A stretch of DNA of 64,000 nucleotides from Treponema pedis (GCF_017161325.1 NZ_CP045670.1:1171367-1235366), one strand, 5' to 3'; shown: positions 8,397 to 16,659, counted from the first letter of the stretch. Notes: generated by a model not told the origin, from the sequence alone. Numbers and translations are program-made.

Positions 8397-9764
8397 CTAT
8401 GCTTGGTTTGTTTCAAAAAACTTTTCAACGCTTAATTTTTTACCTTTTGAAATTGTGCATTTTTCGTAAAGAGCGTTAAAAAGTTTATCCTCTTTTAATT
8501 CATCAATAAAATACTCTTTTTGTCTTTCGTCGGCATAGTGTTTTTTTACTTCATCTACGCTCATACCGGTAAGCTCCGATAATCTCTTGTATTCGGCTTC
8601 CATTTCTTCATCGCTTACTTCTATATTTTTCTCTTTAAGCAAGGTTTCAATTAAAACCCTTCCCTTTAAACTTTTTTCCGCTTCAGGTTTCCATAATTCC
8701 AAAAAGTCCGCCTTGGACTGACCGTTCATTGAGGAAACAATTTTTTCAAGGTTTTCAGGAGTTGTGCGGAATTGATTGGCCATCATAATCCAGCGGGATT
8801 CCAATTCCGCTTTTAACATGGATTCGGGCAATTCTATGGGGTTTTCTTCAACAAGCCGCTCCGTAAATGTTTTTTCTTTAAGCTTTTTTATTTTTTCATC
8901 GATACCGTTTTGAATGTTCTTTTTAATATCGGCTTTAAGCTCCTCAAGAGTCTTATATTTTTCGTTGATATCCTGAGCCAAATCGTCGTCAATTGCAGGT
9001 AAATCCTTGTATTTAAGAGCCGTAAGCGTTACCTTAATCTTTTTTGTTTTTCCGGCAAGTTCCTTGTTTTCTTCATTTTCAGGATAAGTTTTTGTAATTT
9101 CCTTAGTATCGCCTTTTTTCATTCCGATAACATCATCGTCAATTTTAAAGAAATTTTGTCCGGTTCCCAAGGTAAAGGCAAAATCCTGTCTTTCCGAACC
9201 GGCAATTGTATTTCCGCTTTCATCAAGCTCGCAATAATTAACCGTTACGATATTATTTTTTTCCGCCGAAGCGCCATCTTTACAATCGGCTACGAGGGCA
9301 TTTCTGTCCTGCAAGCGCTCCAATTCTTTTTTTACATCGGCATCGGAAGGTTCCACTTCGGGCACTTCAATTTTAAAACCTTCCGCCTTTTTAATTTCAA
9401 CCTTGGGGAATACGTCGTAATGAACGGTAAAAGAAAAATCTTCTTCGGGTTTAAGCTCGGCTTTTTCCGTCATTTCGGGATAAGAATAAGGAAGAGGTCT
9501 TTCATATTCATTCATAGTTTCAAAGATTTCTTTTAAAGAATCTTCAATTAAATTTCCCGCCAAATCACCCCTTATTGCCTCTCCGTATTTTGTTTCTAAA
9601 ATTTTAGCGGGGATATGTCCCTTTCTAAATCCGGGGATTTGCAGTTCTTTTGAATATTTATTTACCAGGTTTTTATAACTTTCCTGTACATCGGCTTTCT
9701 TAATTTTAACCGACAGCTCCGCATGAGATTTTTCTTTAAGCGTTAGATTTTTTTCGTATTCCAT
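8397..9764 (-). CDS. tig: Trigger factor (ribosome-associated chaperone, peptidyl-prolyl isomerase)
   Basis: Trigger factor docks at the ribosomal exit tunnel and shields nascent chains. The 455-residue protein has the N-terminal ribosome-binding domain with the GFRKGHIP signature (about residues 45-52). The FKBP-type isomerase domain follows (about 160-245, with GMKKGDTKEI), then the long helical C-terminal arms (KYKDLPAIDDDLAQDI and onwards). Length is normal. The start has AAGGAAGG just upstream. It leads the classical tig-clpP-clpX operon, linking folding of new proteins with ClpXP proteolysis. Confidence 0.96.
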   Translation of the reverse strand: MEYEKNLTLKEKSHAELSVKIKKADVQESYKNLVNKYSKELQIPGFRKGHIPAKILETKYGEAIRGDLAGNLIEDSLKEIFETMNEYERPLPYSYPEMTEKAELKPEEDFSFTVHYDVFPKVEIKKAEGFKIEVPEVEPSDADVKKELERLQDRNALVADCKDGASAEKNNIVTVNYCELDESGNTIAGSERQDFAFTLGTGQNFFKIDDDVIGMKKGDTKEITKTYPENEENKELAGKTKKIKVTLTALKYKDLPAIDDDLAQDINEKYKTLEELKADIKKNIQNGIDEKIKKLKEKTFTERLVEENPIELPESMLKAELESRWIMMANQFRTTPENLEKIVSSMNGQSKADFLELWKPEAEKSLKGRVLIETLLKEKNIEVSDEEMEAEYKRLSELTGMSVDEVKKHYADERQKEYFIDELKEDKLFNALYEKCTISKGKKLSVEKFFETNQA

Positions 9765-9838
9765 TTTTCCTTCCTTAAAAGTAATTCGTAAAGCCCTAGT
9801 TTGAGACTAAGCGGATATAGGCTGAACTCAAGCCGCAG

Positions 9839-9873
9839 GCAAAAAAAAAAGCGATCCGTTCACCGAATCGCTT
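9839..9873 (-). terminator. Terminator of the tRNA-Leu/tRNA-Gly unit
   Basis: AAGCGAT (9849-9855) pairs with ATCGCTT (9867-9873), and on the minus strand a run of about ten T follows. It lies immediately after tRNA-Gly and about 80 bp before the tig start. Confidence 0.85.
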
Positions 9874-9877
9874 AAAA

Positions 9878-9949
9878 AGCGGGAAACGAGGATTGAACTC
9901 GCGACATCCACCTTGGCAAGGTGGCGCTCTACCACTGAGCTATTCCCGC
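9878..9949 (-). tRNA. tRNA-Gly (GCC)
   Basis: The 72-nt cloverleaf has a 7-bp acceptor stem GCGGGAA/TTCCCGC, D-arm GCTCAGTGGTAGAGC, a GCC anticodon in a CCACCTTGCCAAGGTGG arm and a T-arm containing GTTCAATC. CCA is not encoded. It is co-transcribed with the upstream tRNA-Leu. Confidence 0.96.
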
Positions 9950-9984
9950 AATTTTTGCTCCACTCTTTTGACTTTGTGGAATTG

Positions 9985-10064
9985 TGCGAGAGGAGGGACT
10001 TGAACCCTCACGCCGAAGCACTAGATCCTAAGTCTAGCGTGTCTGCCAATTCCACCACTCTCGC
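9985..10064 (-). tRNA. tRNA-Leu (UAG)
   Basis: The 80-nt gene has acceptor stem GCGAGAG/CTCTCGC, anticodon loop CTTAGGA (UAG), a short variable arm TGCTTCGGCGT as in class II tRNAs, and T-loop GTTCAAGTC. CCA is not encoded. It is the first gene after the promoter at 10084-10112. Confidence 0.95.
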
Positions 10065-10083
10065 TTAACAGTGAGCAGTGTTT

Positions 10084-10112
10084 ATAATATACATAAAGCC
10101 AAAAAATGTCAA
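10084..10112 (-). promoter_or_regulatory. Promoter of the tRNA-Leu/tRNA-Gly unit
   Basis: TTGACA (10107-10112), a 17-bp spacer and TATTAT (10084-10089) are read on the minus strand. The predicted start is about 12 nt before the mature 5' end of tRNA-Leu. Confidence 0.9.
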
Positions 10113-10250
10113 GTGTCGCATAAGGCGCCGGAATTTGGCATTCGGCACCGAATATGGAAAGCATATTATAAAAATATTGCTTTTTTGTCAATATGATTTT
10201 GCCGGAAAAATTAAAATAATCAAAAAAACGTAATTTCGGCGGGTGATTTT

Positions 10251-11426
10251 TTACTTCTTTAAAGCTCCTATAAGTCTTTCCAAACTTTCCAAAATAACCG
10301 AAGAGGGTGCCGCCAAATTAATTCTTTCAAAACCTTTGCCTCCGTCTCCGAAAATATAGCCTTCATCAAAAAACACTTGAGCCTTATAAATCATAAAATT
10401 TTCCAAATCCTTATAATCCATTTTAAGAGCTCTAAAATCAAGCCATTGTAAATAAGTCCCCTCAATTAACGGAGCTTTAATTTCAGGATATTCCTTTTCA
10501 AAAAATTCTTTTACGTTTCTCTGATTTTTATCTATTATTTTAATGCATTCATCCAACCATTTTGCACATTCTTTATAACAAATTTCGCAAGCCTTATACC
10601 CTAAAGGAGTAGTAGGCATACCGCTTGAAATATCCCTTGCCTTTATAAATCTTTCTCTCATATCGGGATTTTTAATTATAATATTGCTTATTCCCATGCC
10701 GGCAATATTAAATGTTTTTGAAGGTGCGGTAAAAGTAACGGTTCTATCCGCAAGCCTTGTATCTAAAGATTGAAATACGGTATGTTTATAACCCGGCATA
10801 ATCAAATCAAAATGAATTTCATCGGAAAAAAGCAATAAATCGCTGTTTAAAATGATATCTTTTACCCTCTGAAGTTCCTCTTTTTTCCATACCCTGCCTA
10901 CGGGATTATGCGGAGAACAAAACAGAAGCGCCTTGTTATTTTTATCTTTTGATAAATTTTCCAGTTTGTCAAAATCTATTGTATAATTTCCGTTTTTTTC
11001 CGATAAACCGCATTCCGCAATCTTACGGTTTTGTAAATTTACCGCCTTAAAAAACGGATAATAAACGGGAGTAATTATAATAACTCCTTCTCCGGGTTTT
11101 GTAAATTCACGCACGGCATTATATAATGCGGGCACTACTCCGGAAACGGGTACTATCCAGTCGGTTTCAATTTCCCAATTATGTCTTTCCCCCATCCAAT
11201 TTTTTACCGTTTTTTTATATTCTTCGGTAGGTCCCGTATAGCCTAAAACGGTTTCGTCAAGAGCCTTCTTTAAACCGGCAATCAGTTCGGGCGGATTTTT
11301 AAATTCCATATCCGCAACGGAAAGAGGGACGATTTCATCTCCGATGTCGGAATTTACCGAATACATTAAATCCCATTTAAGAGAACCGGTGTTTTTTCTT
11401 GAAATTTTTGTAGTAAAATCATACAT
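10251..11426 (-). CDS. hly: Cystalysin-like PLP-dependent C-S lyase (MalY/PatB family)
   Basis: A 391-residue fold-type I PLP enzyme that should cleave cysteine or cystathionine to pyruvate, ammonia and H2S. In T. denticola the homologue, cystalysin, is haemolytic. The whole sequence closely follows what I recall of T. denticola Hly, including the start YDFTTKISRKN, ETVLGYTGPTEEYKKT, the PLP-stacking VYYPFF tyrosines, the PLP lysine in TFTAPSKTFNIAGMG (near residue 238) and the C-terminal Arg in FERINLAAPSSV. No signal peptide is visible. The Shine-Dalgarno GGGAGG, 9 bases before the ATG, is the terminal GGGAGGCTTA of a dispersed repeat, so the repeat has supplied the translation signal. Confidence 0.93.
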   Translation of the reverse strand: MYDFTTKISRKNTGSLKWDLMYSVNSDIGDEIVPLSVADMEFKNPPELIAGLKKALDETVLGYTGPTEEYKKTVKNWMGERHNWEIETDWIVPVSGVVPALYNAVREFTKPGEGVIIITPVYYPFFKAVNLQNRKIAECGLSEKNGNYTIDFDKLENLSKDKNNKALLFCSPHNPVGRVWKKEELQRVKDIILNSDLLLFSDEIHFDLIMPGYKHTVFQSLDTRLADRTVTFTAPSKTFNIAGMGISNIIIKNPDMRERFIKARDISSGMPTTPLGYKACEICYKECAKWLDECIKIIDKNQRNVKEFFEKEYPEIKAPLIEGTYLQWLDFRALKMDYKDLENFMIYKAQVFFDEGYIFGDGGKGFERINLAAPSSVILESLERLIGALKK

Positions 11427-11432
11427 TATCTT

Positions 11433-11609
11433 AAGCCTCCCTATAAAATAAACAACCGGAAAAATCTTCAGATTTTGAGCATTGATGAATTTCCGCCGTT
11501 TTGCAAGCGAAACTGAAAAACGGCATACAATACACGATGTTTGCCGAAAGGCAAACTCGATAAGTGTTTTTAAGCAACGCCGTTTGCGTTGCTTAAAATA
11601 AGCCTCCCT
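11433..11609 (-). repeat. Dispersed hairpin repeat, inverted full copy
   Basis: Read on the minus strand this is the 1281-1443 unit. It runs GGGAGGCTTATTTTAAGCAACGC, then the matching GCGTTGCTTAAAA arm, GAGTTTGCCTTTCGGCAAAC, a TGTATGCCGTTTTTCAG block and GCAAAACGGCGGAAATTC, and ends with TATAGGGAGGCTTAA. The first hairpin has changed bases on both arms compensatorily (GACAATGC against AGCAACGC), which argues for selection on structure. It fills the space between hly and the GPH transporter. Confidence 0.85.
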
Positions 11610-11641
11610 AAAAATTTTACTTATGTATTACGTTATATTTC

Positions 11642-11670
11642 TTGCATTATACTTCATTCTATTGTATAAT
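11642..11670 (+). promoter_or_regulatory. Promoter of the GPH transporter, leaderless geometry
   Basis: TTGCAT (11642-11647), a 17-bp spacer and TATAAT (11665-11670). The first in-frame ATG that fits the protein family follows after only 6 nt, so transcription should start at or next to the start codon. Confidence 0.75.
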
Positions 11671-11676
11671 ATCAAT

Positions 11677-13569
11677 ATGAATGCGAAACAAAAAAAAATG
11701 ACATGGCGGACTTATCTCGCTTACGGTGCGGCAGACCTTTACGGCGGAGGCTGTTTTTTTATAGTTACTACATTTTCAATGTATTATTTGGTAAACGTAA
11801 TAGGGCTACATCCGGCATTGGCAGGGTTAATTCCTGCAATCGGAAAATTTTGGGATGCGGTTTCCGACCCCATGATGGGATATATTTCGGATAACACACC
11901 TCAAACCCGCTTCGGGAAAAGACGCGTATGGTTTTTAATTTCCATTCTTCCTATTGCTCTGTCCTTTATTCTTATTTGGTTTCCGGTAAAAATAGAAAGT
12001 CAGGCCGGTAAATTTATTTTTTACACAATCGCATACATTATTTTCTTTACGGTTTCTACCGTTTCATATATTCCATATGCGGCTTTAAGTGCGGAAATAA
12101 CAAAGGATTTTTCGGAACGGAATAAATTAAACGGCTCAAGGCTTATGTTTTCGTTTATTGCTACCCTGCTTGGAGGCGTTTTAGCTCAGCCGATTATCGA
12201 TTATTTTAACGGAAGTGCGGCAGGTTATTTTGTAATGAGCTGTGTATTCGCCCTTATCTTTGCTCTTCCTTGGATTCCTCTTTATTTTGAAACTTGGGAA
12301 TTGCCGGAAGAAAAAGAGGAAAAAAAATCAAAACAATCGTTTATAAAAAATTTTCTTTCGCTTTTTCATAACCGTTCGTGCAGAATTCACATTGCAATGT
12401 ATGTTTGCTCTTACGGAGCTTTGGATATTTTTATGTCTTTTGTTTTATTTTATATCGTAGATTATTTAAACAAAGGCAGTGTTTTCGTTATTATACAGGG
12501 AACTCTTTTAATAAGTATGATGGCGTCCCTTCCCGTTCATAATTATCTTATAAACAAAAAAGGTCATAAACCGGTTTATCTTACCGCTCTCATAATTTTT
12601 GCAGTTTCGATTTTATTGATGATGTTTCATACTCCCGCATCGAGTAATGTCTTTTTAATATTAAATATGATACTTATGGGAATAGGAATTTCCGCGAACA
12701 ATTTAATTCCGCACCAGCTTTTACCATTTATATCGGATATAGACAGGGTTATGAGCGGAAAAAACCGCGCCGGAACTTATTCCGCTGCAATGACGCTTAC
12801 GAGAAAACTTTTTTTGGGACTTATAATTATGACTACCATAGGTTTTGTTTTAAGCGGCATAGGTTATAAAAATCCGGTTCCTTCCGTTTTAACTCAAAAA
12901 CAATTTAAAGAAGCGGAAGAGCTTTGCAAAAAAACGGGCAAAGACTTTTCGGATATAACAAAATATTATTCGCTTTGCGAAGACGGAAATATGCACTTAA
13001 AATATTTAAGCAAAGATACGGACGAAATTATAAAAAAACTTTATAAAACAAAAAAAGAAAACGCCTCCGCCGAAGTTTCCGCCTTTTTTGCGGACAAAAC
13101 AAATTTTAAAGAAATACCGGAAGATATTTTCGAAAATTTTATTGTTTCTTCTTTTAATAAAACGGATTTTATTCAAACGGATAAACACTTTCTTTTATGC
13201 GCTTCATATCAAAAGGACGGAGCCGTATATAAAAAAATCAATCCCGAAAATTTTTATACAAAAGCGGATTTATATAATTTAAAAGAATTTCTTGATAATA
13301 TCGATTTCAGATATTCGGGTATAGGACAGGTTCAAAAACCGCAGCAAAAAGAAAATACATTAAAGGGAATAAAACTCTCGTTTATTTTAATGCCTGTCTT
13401 TATGTTGATTATGGGTATTATAATTGCCTTAAAATTTAAAGTAACACCCGAAAATCATCAAATTATTTTAAACGAAATTAAGCGCCTTGAAGCCGGAGGT
13501 AAAAAAGAAGATGCCGATGAAAAAACTAAAAAGGTATGCAAACTTTTAATCGGGAAAGAATATAAATGA
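11677..13569 (+). CDS. GPH-type (MelB-like) cation:sugar symporter family protein with a large loop insertion
   Basis: A major-facilitator protein of the glycoside-pentoside-hexuronide group. It starts TWRTYLAYGAADLYGG, and the family motif PAIGKFWDAVSDPMMGYISD with RFGKRR follows in helices 2-3. About 11 helices precede a hydrophilic stretch of roughly 150 residues (about residues 415-565 from this start, rich in Lys/Glu/Phe) that separates the last helix (KLSFILMPVFMLIMGIIIAL). Family members are usually 450-480 residues, whereas this one has 630. The chosen ATG at 11677 is 6 nt after the TATAAT box with no Shine-Dalgarno. An upstream in-frame ATG at 11623 would lie before the promoter. The substrate is unknown. 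Confidence 0.85.
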   Translation: MNAKQKKMTWRTYLAYGAADLYGGGCFFIVTTFSMYYLVNVIGLHPALAGLIPAIGKFWDAVSDPMMGYISDNTPQTRFGKRRVWFLISILPIALSFILIWFPVKIESQAGKFIFYTIAYIIFFTVSTVSYIPYAALSAEITKDFSERNKLNGSRLMFSFIATLLGGVLAQPIIDYFNGSAAGYFVMSCVFALIFALPWIPLYFETWELPEEKEEKKSKQSFIKNFLSLFHNRSCRIHIAMYVCSYGALDIFMSFVLFYIVDYLNKGSVFVIIQGTLLISMMASLPVHNYLINKKGHKPVYLTALIIFAVSILLMMFHTPASSNVFLILNMILMGIGISANNLIPHQLLPFISDIDRVMSGKNRAGTYSAAMTLTRKLFLGLIIMTTIGFVLSGIGYKNPVPSVLTQKQFKEAEELCKKTGKDFSDITKYYSLCEDGNMHLKYLSKDTDEIIKKLYKTKKENASAEVSAFFADKTNFKEIPEDIFENFIVSSFNKTDFIQTDKHFLLCASYQKDGAVYKKINPENFYTKADLYNLKEFLDNIDFRYSGIGQVQKPQQKENTLKGIKLSFILMPVFMLIMGIIIALKFKVTPENHQIILNEIKRLEAGGKKEDADEKTKKVCKLLIGKEYK

Positions 13570-13574
13570 CGGAC

Positions 13575-13615
13575 TAACGGTACACCGGCTGTGTACCGTT
13601 ATTTCACTTTAATTA
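13575..13615 (+). terminator. Terminator of the GPH transporter
   Basis: TAACGGTACAC (13575-13585) pairs perfectly with GTGTACCGTTA (13591-13601) across a 5-nt loop, followed by TTTCACTTTAATT. The stop codon is only about 6 bp upstream. Confidence 0.75.
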
Positions 13616-13646
13616 AACACCGACCGGGATAAAATATCCTAAAATT

Positions 13647-13674
13647 TAAGAAAGACTCTAAACTGCCCGATAAT
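13647..13674 (+). promoter_or_regulatory. Possible promoter of the OmpR-like regulator, leaderless geometry
   Basis: Two overlapping readings exist. One is TTAAGA, 17 bp, GATAAT (13669-13674) with 6 nt to the ATG. The other is a sigma28-like TAAG, 15 bp, CCCGATAA (13647-13673), two bases off the TAAA-N15-GCCGATAA consensus. No Shine-Dalgarno precedes the ATG in either case. Confidence 0.4.
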
Positions 13675-13680
13675 ATACCT

Positions 13681-14316
13681 ATGGTAAAAGTGTTGTTATT
13701 TGATAGAAAAGTAAAAACCCTTATTTTCTTATGCAAAAAGTTGGAAAAATTCGGTTTAAAAACAACCGCCGCCGAAAACGGAAGCAAATTTTTAGCAGCC
13801 TTAGCAATAAAAAAATTCAATGCAATTATCATTTCAAAAAAAGAGCTGAAACACTACAATTGTACCGAAAAAACTTTATTAAAGCGGCTTAAGCGGAATT
13901 TGGTTGTTTGCAGTTATATACCGGATAAGGTAAATTGTATAAAAAAAATAAAAATGGTAAGCCTTAAATTATATGAACCGAATGTAAAAATCCAAATGAC
14001 AAAAAACAGTTTAAAAAAATTTTTTTTAACTCTTAAACGTAATAAAAATTTTATTCTTACTTCCGAGTTTATATACAAACTGCCTAAAAAATCCGCAATT
14101 TTGCTGCGTCAATTGGTGTTAAACAAAAAAGACGGTATTACCGATGAAGAAATATCTTATTTGTTTTGGGGGAATAAATTACCGGACAAAAAACATTGTA
14201 TATATAACCATATTTATAATCTTAAAAAATCATTAAAAACGGAATTCAAGGATACTTACACTATTTATAAAGATAACGACAGATACAGACTTGTAAACTT
14301 AAAAGAAATAACATAA
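13681..14316 (+). CDS. OmpR/PhoB-like transcription regulator with degenerate receiver domain
   Basis: A 211-residue, very Lys-rich protein. The N-terminal 100 residues have the alternating pattern of a response-regulator receiver (VKVLLFD, then FNAIIISKKEL), but the acidic pocket is reduced and the phospho-acceptor Asp position is Ser. The C-terminal 85 residues look like a winged helix of the OmpR type (DGITDEEISYLFWG, IYNHIYNLKKSL, YTIYKDNDRYRLV). It probably binds DNA without classical phosphorylation. It converges on the chemotaxis operon. The family call is moderate and the targets are unknown. Confidence 0.65.
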   Translation: MVKVLLFDRKVKTLIFLCKKLEKFGLKTTAAENGSKFLAALAIKKFNAIIISKKELKHYNCTEKTLLKRLKRNLVVCSYIPDKVNCIKKIKMVSLKLYEPNVKIQMTKNSLKKFFLTLKRNKNFILTSEFIYKLPKKSAILLRQLVLNKKDGITDEEISYLFWGNKLPDKKHCIYNHIYNLKKSLKTEFKDTYTIYKDNDRYRLVNLKEIT

Positions 14317-14340
14317 AGACCGATGAGTTCATCGGTCTTT
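14315..14340. terminator. Shared terminator hairpin between regulator and cheY
   Basis: A 12-bp perfect stem AAAGACCGATGA/TCATCGGTCTTT with a 2-nt loop lies between two convergent genes. The T-tracts are short on both sides, so efficiency is uncertain. Confidence 0.65.
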
Positions 14341-14354
14341 ACTGAATTTAATAT

Positions 14355-14792
14355 TTATATGCCTAAAACACCGGCAATTCTTTCCAAAACTTTTTTTCTA
14401 TCAAGCGGTTTTACGATATAATTTTTTGCACCGAGCAAAAGAGCTTTTTTTACAAGCTCTTCTTTACCTAAAGCACTTATCATTACAACCTTGGCATTTT
14501 TATCAAAGGCCATAATTTGTTCAAGAGCCGTTATTCCGTCCATCTTAGGCATGGTAATATCCATTGTTACAAGGTCAACATTAGGGCATAATTCCTTATA
14601 TTTTTCTACACCTTCAAAACCGTCAACCGCAGTGGCAACAACTTCATAACCTTCGCTGCTTAAAATCTGTCCTATTTGTTTTGTAACGAAAATGGAATCA
14701 TCGACAACCAATACTTTAAAAGGTGTACCGTCGGGTTTTTTACCTTCCGGCGCTCTTTCGTTAATATTCGGAAAATCCTGTTTCGATATCAT
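14355..14792 (-). CDS. cheY: Chemotaxis response regulator CheY
   Basis: A 145-residue single receiver domain with a 24-residue N-terminal extension typical of treponemal CheY. The acidic pair Asp31-Asp32 (LVVDDS), phospho-acceptor Asp78 (VTMDITMPKMDG), the conserved Ser/Thr in VVMISA and the Lys in NYIVKPL are all present. Phosphorylated CheY should bind the flagellar switch; CheX removes the phosphate. It is the last gene of cheA-cheWR-cheX-cheY. Confidence 0.96.
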   Translation of the reverse strand: MISKQDFPNINERAPEGKKPDGTPFKVLVVDDSIFVTKQIGQILSSEGYEVVATAVDGFEGVEKYKELCPNVDLVTMDITMPKMDGITALEQIMAFDKNAKVVMISALGKEELVKKALLLGAKNYIVKPLDRKKVLERIAGVLGI

Positions 14793-14809
14793 CTTATACC
14801 TCCAATCCT

Positions 14810-15274
14810 TTATGTCCTATCACGGATAGCAACATTAATTTCAACCTTACCGTGCGGCGTTTCCATTGGAACAATTAAAGCTTCAATATTATTGTTTGAA
14901 ATTTGCATATTATCTCCGCTAAAAAGAGCAGGCGGAGTTAAATCAAACTTAAACCCTAAATCATGCAGCTTGGTTACCGCTTGTGCCGTAATAAGATTAG
15001 CCAATTCGGTAATAGTAGCGCGGGCTAATTCATCAAATGTTTTCAAGTCTTCGCTATTCATTGCAGAAGCGATTTTTAATGCTGTAGGCATTGTCATATC
15101 AAAAATAACTCTTCCTTCAACATCTCCCGCAAGACCTACAATAGCAGCTACACCCATAACCGGCATACATGTCGATTTTAGGTACAAATCTCCCCGCTTG
15201 ATTTCTCCTTCCAGCACTTGTGAAAGAATATTGTAAGCGGCTTCACTAAACGGATTAATATACTCTACACGCAT
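14810..15274 (-). CDS. cheX: Chemotaxis phosphatase CheX
   Basis: A 154-residue CheX that dephosphorylates CheY-P. The catalytic E-x2-N motif appears in ARATITELANLITAQA, with Glu and Asn on one helix. The CheX/CheC-type repeats around VIGLAGDVEGRVIFDM-like and ALIVPMETPHGKVEINVAI segments are recognisable. Spirochaetes use CheX in place of CheZ. It lies between cheW and cheY, 17 bp from cheY, and a good Shine-Dalgarno (AAGGAG) precedes its ATG. Confidence 0.93.
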   Translation of the reverse strand: MRVEYINPFSEAAYNILSQVLEGEIKRGDLYLKSTCMPVMGVAAIVGLAGDVEGRVIFDMTMPTALKIASAMNSEDLKTFDELARATITELANLITAQAVTKLHDLGFKFDLTPPALFSGDNMQISNNNIEALIVPMETPHGKVEINVAIRDRT

Positions 15275-15315
15275 TTAACACTCCTTATAATCCTTAATTT
15301 ATATGTTATTTGTCC

Positions 15316-16659
15316 TTACTCTTTTGTAAACGTTACCACATCGCCTTCGGCATTTCGTAACCAACCGCTTTGTTTAGGCATTGCTTCATTTTTACCCAAT
15401 ATAATAATACCCGTATTTTTAAGTTTTTCCCTGAATTCTTCAACCAAAGAATTTTGAGATGCCGGATTCATAAACGATAAAACGTCCCTGGCCAATATTA
15501 TATCAACATCAGGCACGGCATTTTGATGTGTACAATCGTGATATTCAAAAAGAATCATATCTTTTATTTCTTTGGAAAAAGTCAAACTGCCGTTTGCAGT
15601 ACGCGTAATGTACGGCTCGTAAATACCGGAAGCCGCCTCATCGGGAACCGAAAGCATCGGAGCGTTTGAAATTGCCAAAAGGTCGAAGTCATTGGCATAA
15701 ATTTTTATATGCGCCCGCTGATACTTTTGTTTTAAAAGAACCGCCAAACTGTATGCTTCATATCCCGCGCCGCAGCCTACGCACCAAACATTAATTACAG
15801 CGGAATTATTTTCCGGTAAAAGTTTATAATATGCGTTTATATAATCCTCGCTCCAAAATTTCTTTGTAAACGGAGATAAAAACGGCGTAAGAAATTCGTC
15901 CGCATCCTGCTCGTTTTGAATTTGCAAATTTCCCGACGGGCGCATATCCTTCCATTCCAAATAACGCTTTTGAATCCAATCTTCGTTTATGGCGGTAATG
16001 TAAAATTTACCCATTGCCGCAAGCGTATCGCCTATAAATTTAATATCCAACCCTTCGGTAGATTGCCGTCCCACGGCGGATTTTGTATTTTCCGCTGCGG
16101 TTTGAGTTTGCGGCAGGGCTTCTTTAGTATCTTCTTTTTGATTTCTCGAAGCAAATATCTTATCGACATCAAGCAAAATATACAAATGCCCCGCACTTTC
16201 AACAACACCGTGAATATATTTTATATTGATATCGCCGAAAATTGGGTGAGGAGGCTGGATAGTATTACTTGAAACCCCTACAACCTTATCGATATAATCC
16301 ACGACAACACCGAAAGTTTGCTCCTGTACGGTAATTATAACCATACTTTCAGCTTGGTTTTTCTTACGTGTAGCTACCGGAATATTAAAGAAAATACGAA
16401 GGTCTATAATCGGTATTATATCTCCGCGCAAATTATAAACCCCCAAAACAAAGGGCGGAGTATTCGGTACATAAGTAAAATTTCCCGCTTTCGCAATTTC
16501 TTTTACGCGCATTATATCGATAGCGTAATCTTTTCCCGCAAGCGAAAAAGTTACCATTTTAAAATCGAGTATCGTCATCTGGTCATGTAAGGTTTCGGAA
16601 TCGCTTATCCCAGTCCCTACATTAGCTCTTATTTCTCTTATCTCTTTAGTTTCCGACAT
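15316..16659 (-). CDS. cheW: CheW adaptor fused to a CheR-like methyltransferase domain
   Basis: A 447-residue fusion. Residues about 25-180 are a CheW domain (VTFSLAGKDYAIDIMRVKEI, LGVYNLRGDIIPIIDLR), which links receptors to CheA. After a Gln/Thr-rich linker, residues about 205-445 resemble the SAM-binding domain of CheR (VWCVGCGAGYEAYSLAVLL, HIKIYANDFDLLAI, VDIILARDVLSFM). The usual helical N-terminal CheR domain is not evident, and the CheR N-V-L-I-Y-F motif is altered (RDVLSF), so methyl transfer is uncertain. The start at 16659 is chosen because GAGGAG lies 7 bases upstream; an earlier ATG would overlap cheA. Fusions of this type are known in Treponema. Confidence 0.9.
   Translation of the reverse strand: MSETKEIREIRANVGTGISDSETLHDQMTILDFKMVTFSLAGKDYAIDIMRVKEIAKAGNFTYVPNTPPFVLGVYNLRGDIIPIIDLRIFFNIPVATRKKNQAESMVIITVQEQTFGVVVDYIDKVVGVSSNTIQPPHPIFGDINIKYIHGVVESAGHLYILLDVDKIFASRNQKEDTKEALPQTQTAAENTKSAVGRQSTEGLDIKFIGDTLAAMGKFYITAINEDWIQKRYLEWKDMRPSGNLQIQNEQDADEFLTPFLSPFTKKFWSEDYINAYYKLLPENNSAVINVWCVGCGAGYEAYSLAVLLKQKYQRAHIKIYANDFDLLAISNAPMLSVPDEAASGIYEPYITRTANGSLTFSKEIKDMILFEYHDCTHQNAVPDVDIILARDVLSFMNPASQNSLVEEFREKLKNTGIIILGKNEAMPKQSGWLRNAEGDVVTFTKE

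Noticed and set aside
11623-11676. Upstream in-frame ATG (11623) as start of the GPH transporter
   Set aside because: It precedes the -35/-10 boxes and encodes an extra hydrophobic stretch not found in the family.
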